A stretch of 64,000 nt of DNA, taken from assembly GCF_000224065.1 (NCBI RefSeq), contig NZ_AFWT01000013.1:1-64000 (forward strand), in the 5' to 3' direction. Made by a program: the position numbers and the translations under genes. The stretch's first letter is position 1, and each line of letters opens with the position of its first letter. The stretch is from Thiorhodococcus drewsii AZ1 (GTDB lineage: Bacteria > Pseudomonadota > Gammaproteobacteria > Chromatiales > Chromatiaceae). Below are positions 63,278-64,000 of this stretch, one piece after another. The notes below the pieces were generated by a model. That model saw only the letters and a program-made list of their open reading frames with translations, was not told the DNA's origin and made no database searches.

Positions 63278-63605
63278 TCTGATGGCGCGAGCGAGCGCCG
63301 CTGAAGCGCCCCTGTTCCTCGCCCAGATGAAAGAGAATGACGGTCGGGAAGCCGCGCACCCGGTAATGTCCAGCCAGACGCATGTTCTCACCCTCGTCGA
63401 CCTCCAGCTTGGCCAGCCGGATTTCACCCTCACGCTCCTCGATCACGCGTTCGAGATGCGGCGACAAGGCATGACAGGGGCCGCACCAATCCGCCCAGAA
63501 ATCGACCAGAATCGGCGTTTGCCGCGAGGCATCCACCACCTGCTCCTGGAACTGCTCGTAATGGGTCTCGAAAACGAAGGTGTTGGGGTACGACGGCATC
63601 CGCAT
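63246..63605 (-). CDS. Thioredoxin-like protein with WCGPC active site
   Basis: From the ATG at 63605 (MRMPSYPNTFVFET) the protein has 119 residues; the ATG at 63599 is an equal choice. The thioredoxin fold is complete: VDFWADWCGPCHALSPHLE with the redox Cys pair, EVDEGENMRLAGHYRVRGFPTVILF with the cis-Pro, and a final helix. It could be a general disulfide reductase or a YbbN/CnoX-like protein without the TPR half. It lies convergent to and overlapping the DUF389 gene. Confidence 0.88.
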   Translation of the reverse strand: MRMPSYPNTFVFETHYEQFQEQVVDASRQTPILVDFWADWCGPCHALSPHLERVIEEREGEIRLAKLEVDEGENMRLAGHYRVRGFPTVILFHLGEEQGRFSGARSRHQINAWLLEHLG

Positions 63606-63680
63606 GACAGCTATCCTGTGAGGGTCGAGATCCCGAGTGTAGTCTGAAAGACCAGGCATACTGGAGCCCTGGAAGCGCCA

Positions 63681-63706
63681 GCGCTATGATGAACGCGTTA
63701 TAGCGC
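63681..63706. repeat. Inverted repeat upstream of hemB
   Basis: GCGCTAT (63681-63687) and ATAGCGC (63700-63706) enclose a 12-base loop. An imperfect palindrome, GGTCCCGACGCGTCGGACC (63713-63731), follows, with perfect core CGACGCGTCG. They sit 24-75 bp before the hemB ATG and could be operator sites; the first could also be the promoter-proximal end of the divergent thioredoxin gene. Confidence 0.35.
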
Positions 63707-63748
63707 CGGGATGGTCCCGACGCGTCGGACCCGCCCCAGAGGCAGTAA

Positions 63749-64000
<252 letters not shown>

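Overview
The window looks like chromosomal DNA of a gammaproteobacterium, most likely a purple sulfur bacterium (Chromatiaceae) or close relative. The base composition is GC-rich with strong GC3 in coding frames. There is a dissimilatory APS reductase pair (aprBA), a VPLPA-CTERM exported protein, and long stretches of gene order that match Pseudomonas. The organism assignment is an inference: no rRNA or photosynthesis gene is present to confirm it.

Layout. 1-1836: a nest of insertion sequences, with an IS256-type transposase cut by the window edge, a remnant of an IS4-type transposase, and a complete ISAzo13-type element whose transposase is split at an A6 run. 2092-2820: a VPLPA-CTERM protein behind a good sigma-54 promoter match. 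3102-6770: sedoheptulose-7-phosphate isomerase, an alpha carbonic anhydrase lipoprotein, a DUF1992 protein and a YdiJ-type Fe-S half-enzyme. 7367-9053: a chemoreceptor preceded by an intrinsic terminator. 9145-11636: aprA and aprB without sat, aprM or qmo. 11873-13012: DUF423 protein and rsmE.

13013-22118 is the type IV pilus chemosensory operon pilG-pilH-pilI-pilJ-chpA on the minus strand. Divergent from it runs gshB, a degenerate apbE-like lipoprotein gene, tonB (tonB3-like), yqgE, ruvX, pyrR, pyrB and an inactive dihydroorotase homologue pyrC', then pilT-pilU on the minus strand. Apart from the apbE-like gene this is the Pseudomonas gene order, so pilus motors, their chemosensory control, a twitching-associated TonB and pyrimidine synthesis sit together. 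32114-33789 is purEK. 34106-38968 is an orphan ParS/MbcA-type antitoxin followed by spoT, rpoZ, gmk and yicC.

A divergent Ser/Thr kinase (39101-40039) is followed by a type I restriction-modification island (hsdM, hsdS, an inverted HigBA-type toxin-antitoxin pair, hsdR; 40413-47716). The island lies between yicC/kinase and rph, which are near neighbours in relatives. A 28-bp perfect palindrome and a small ORF with a strong Shine-Dalgarno sequence lie just before hsdM. The housekeeping run then resumes: rph, rdgB, yggS, proC, yggT, a DUF167 gene, a TauE/DsbD-like membrane protein, pyrE, a DUF4124 protein, argB, dut, coaBC, radC, rpmB and rpmG. The end holds a lone hydantoinase-A type protein, hemF, a DUF389 membrane protein with a coupled upstream small ORF, a thioredoxin and the start of hemB.

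The most unusual material is: (i) the two apparent pseudoenzymes in the gshB-pyrC' run (ApbE-like and PyrC'), (ii) three to four unlisted small ORFs with good ribosome binding sites or ATGA coupling, (iii) the sigma-54 promoter on the VPLPA-CTERM gene, (iv) the terminator in the chemoreceptor leader, and (v) the palindrome and operator sites in the R-M/toxin-antitoxin island.
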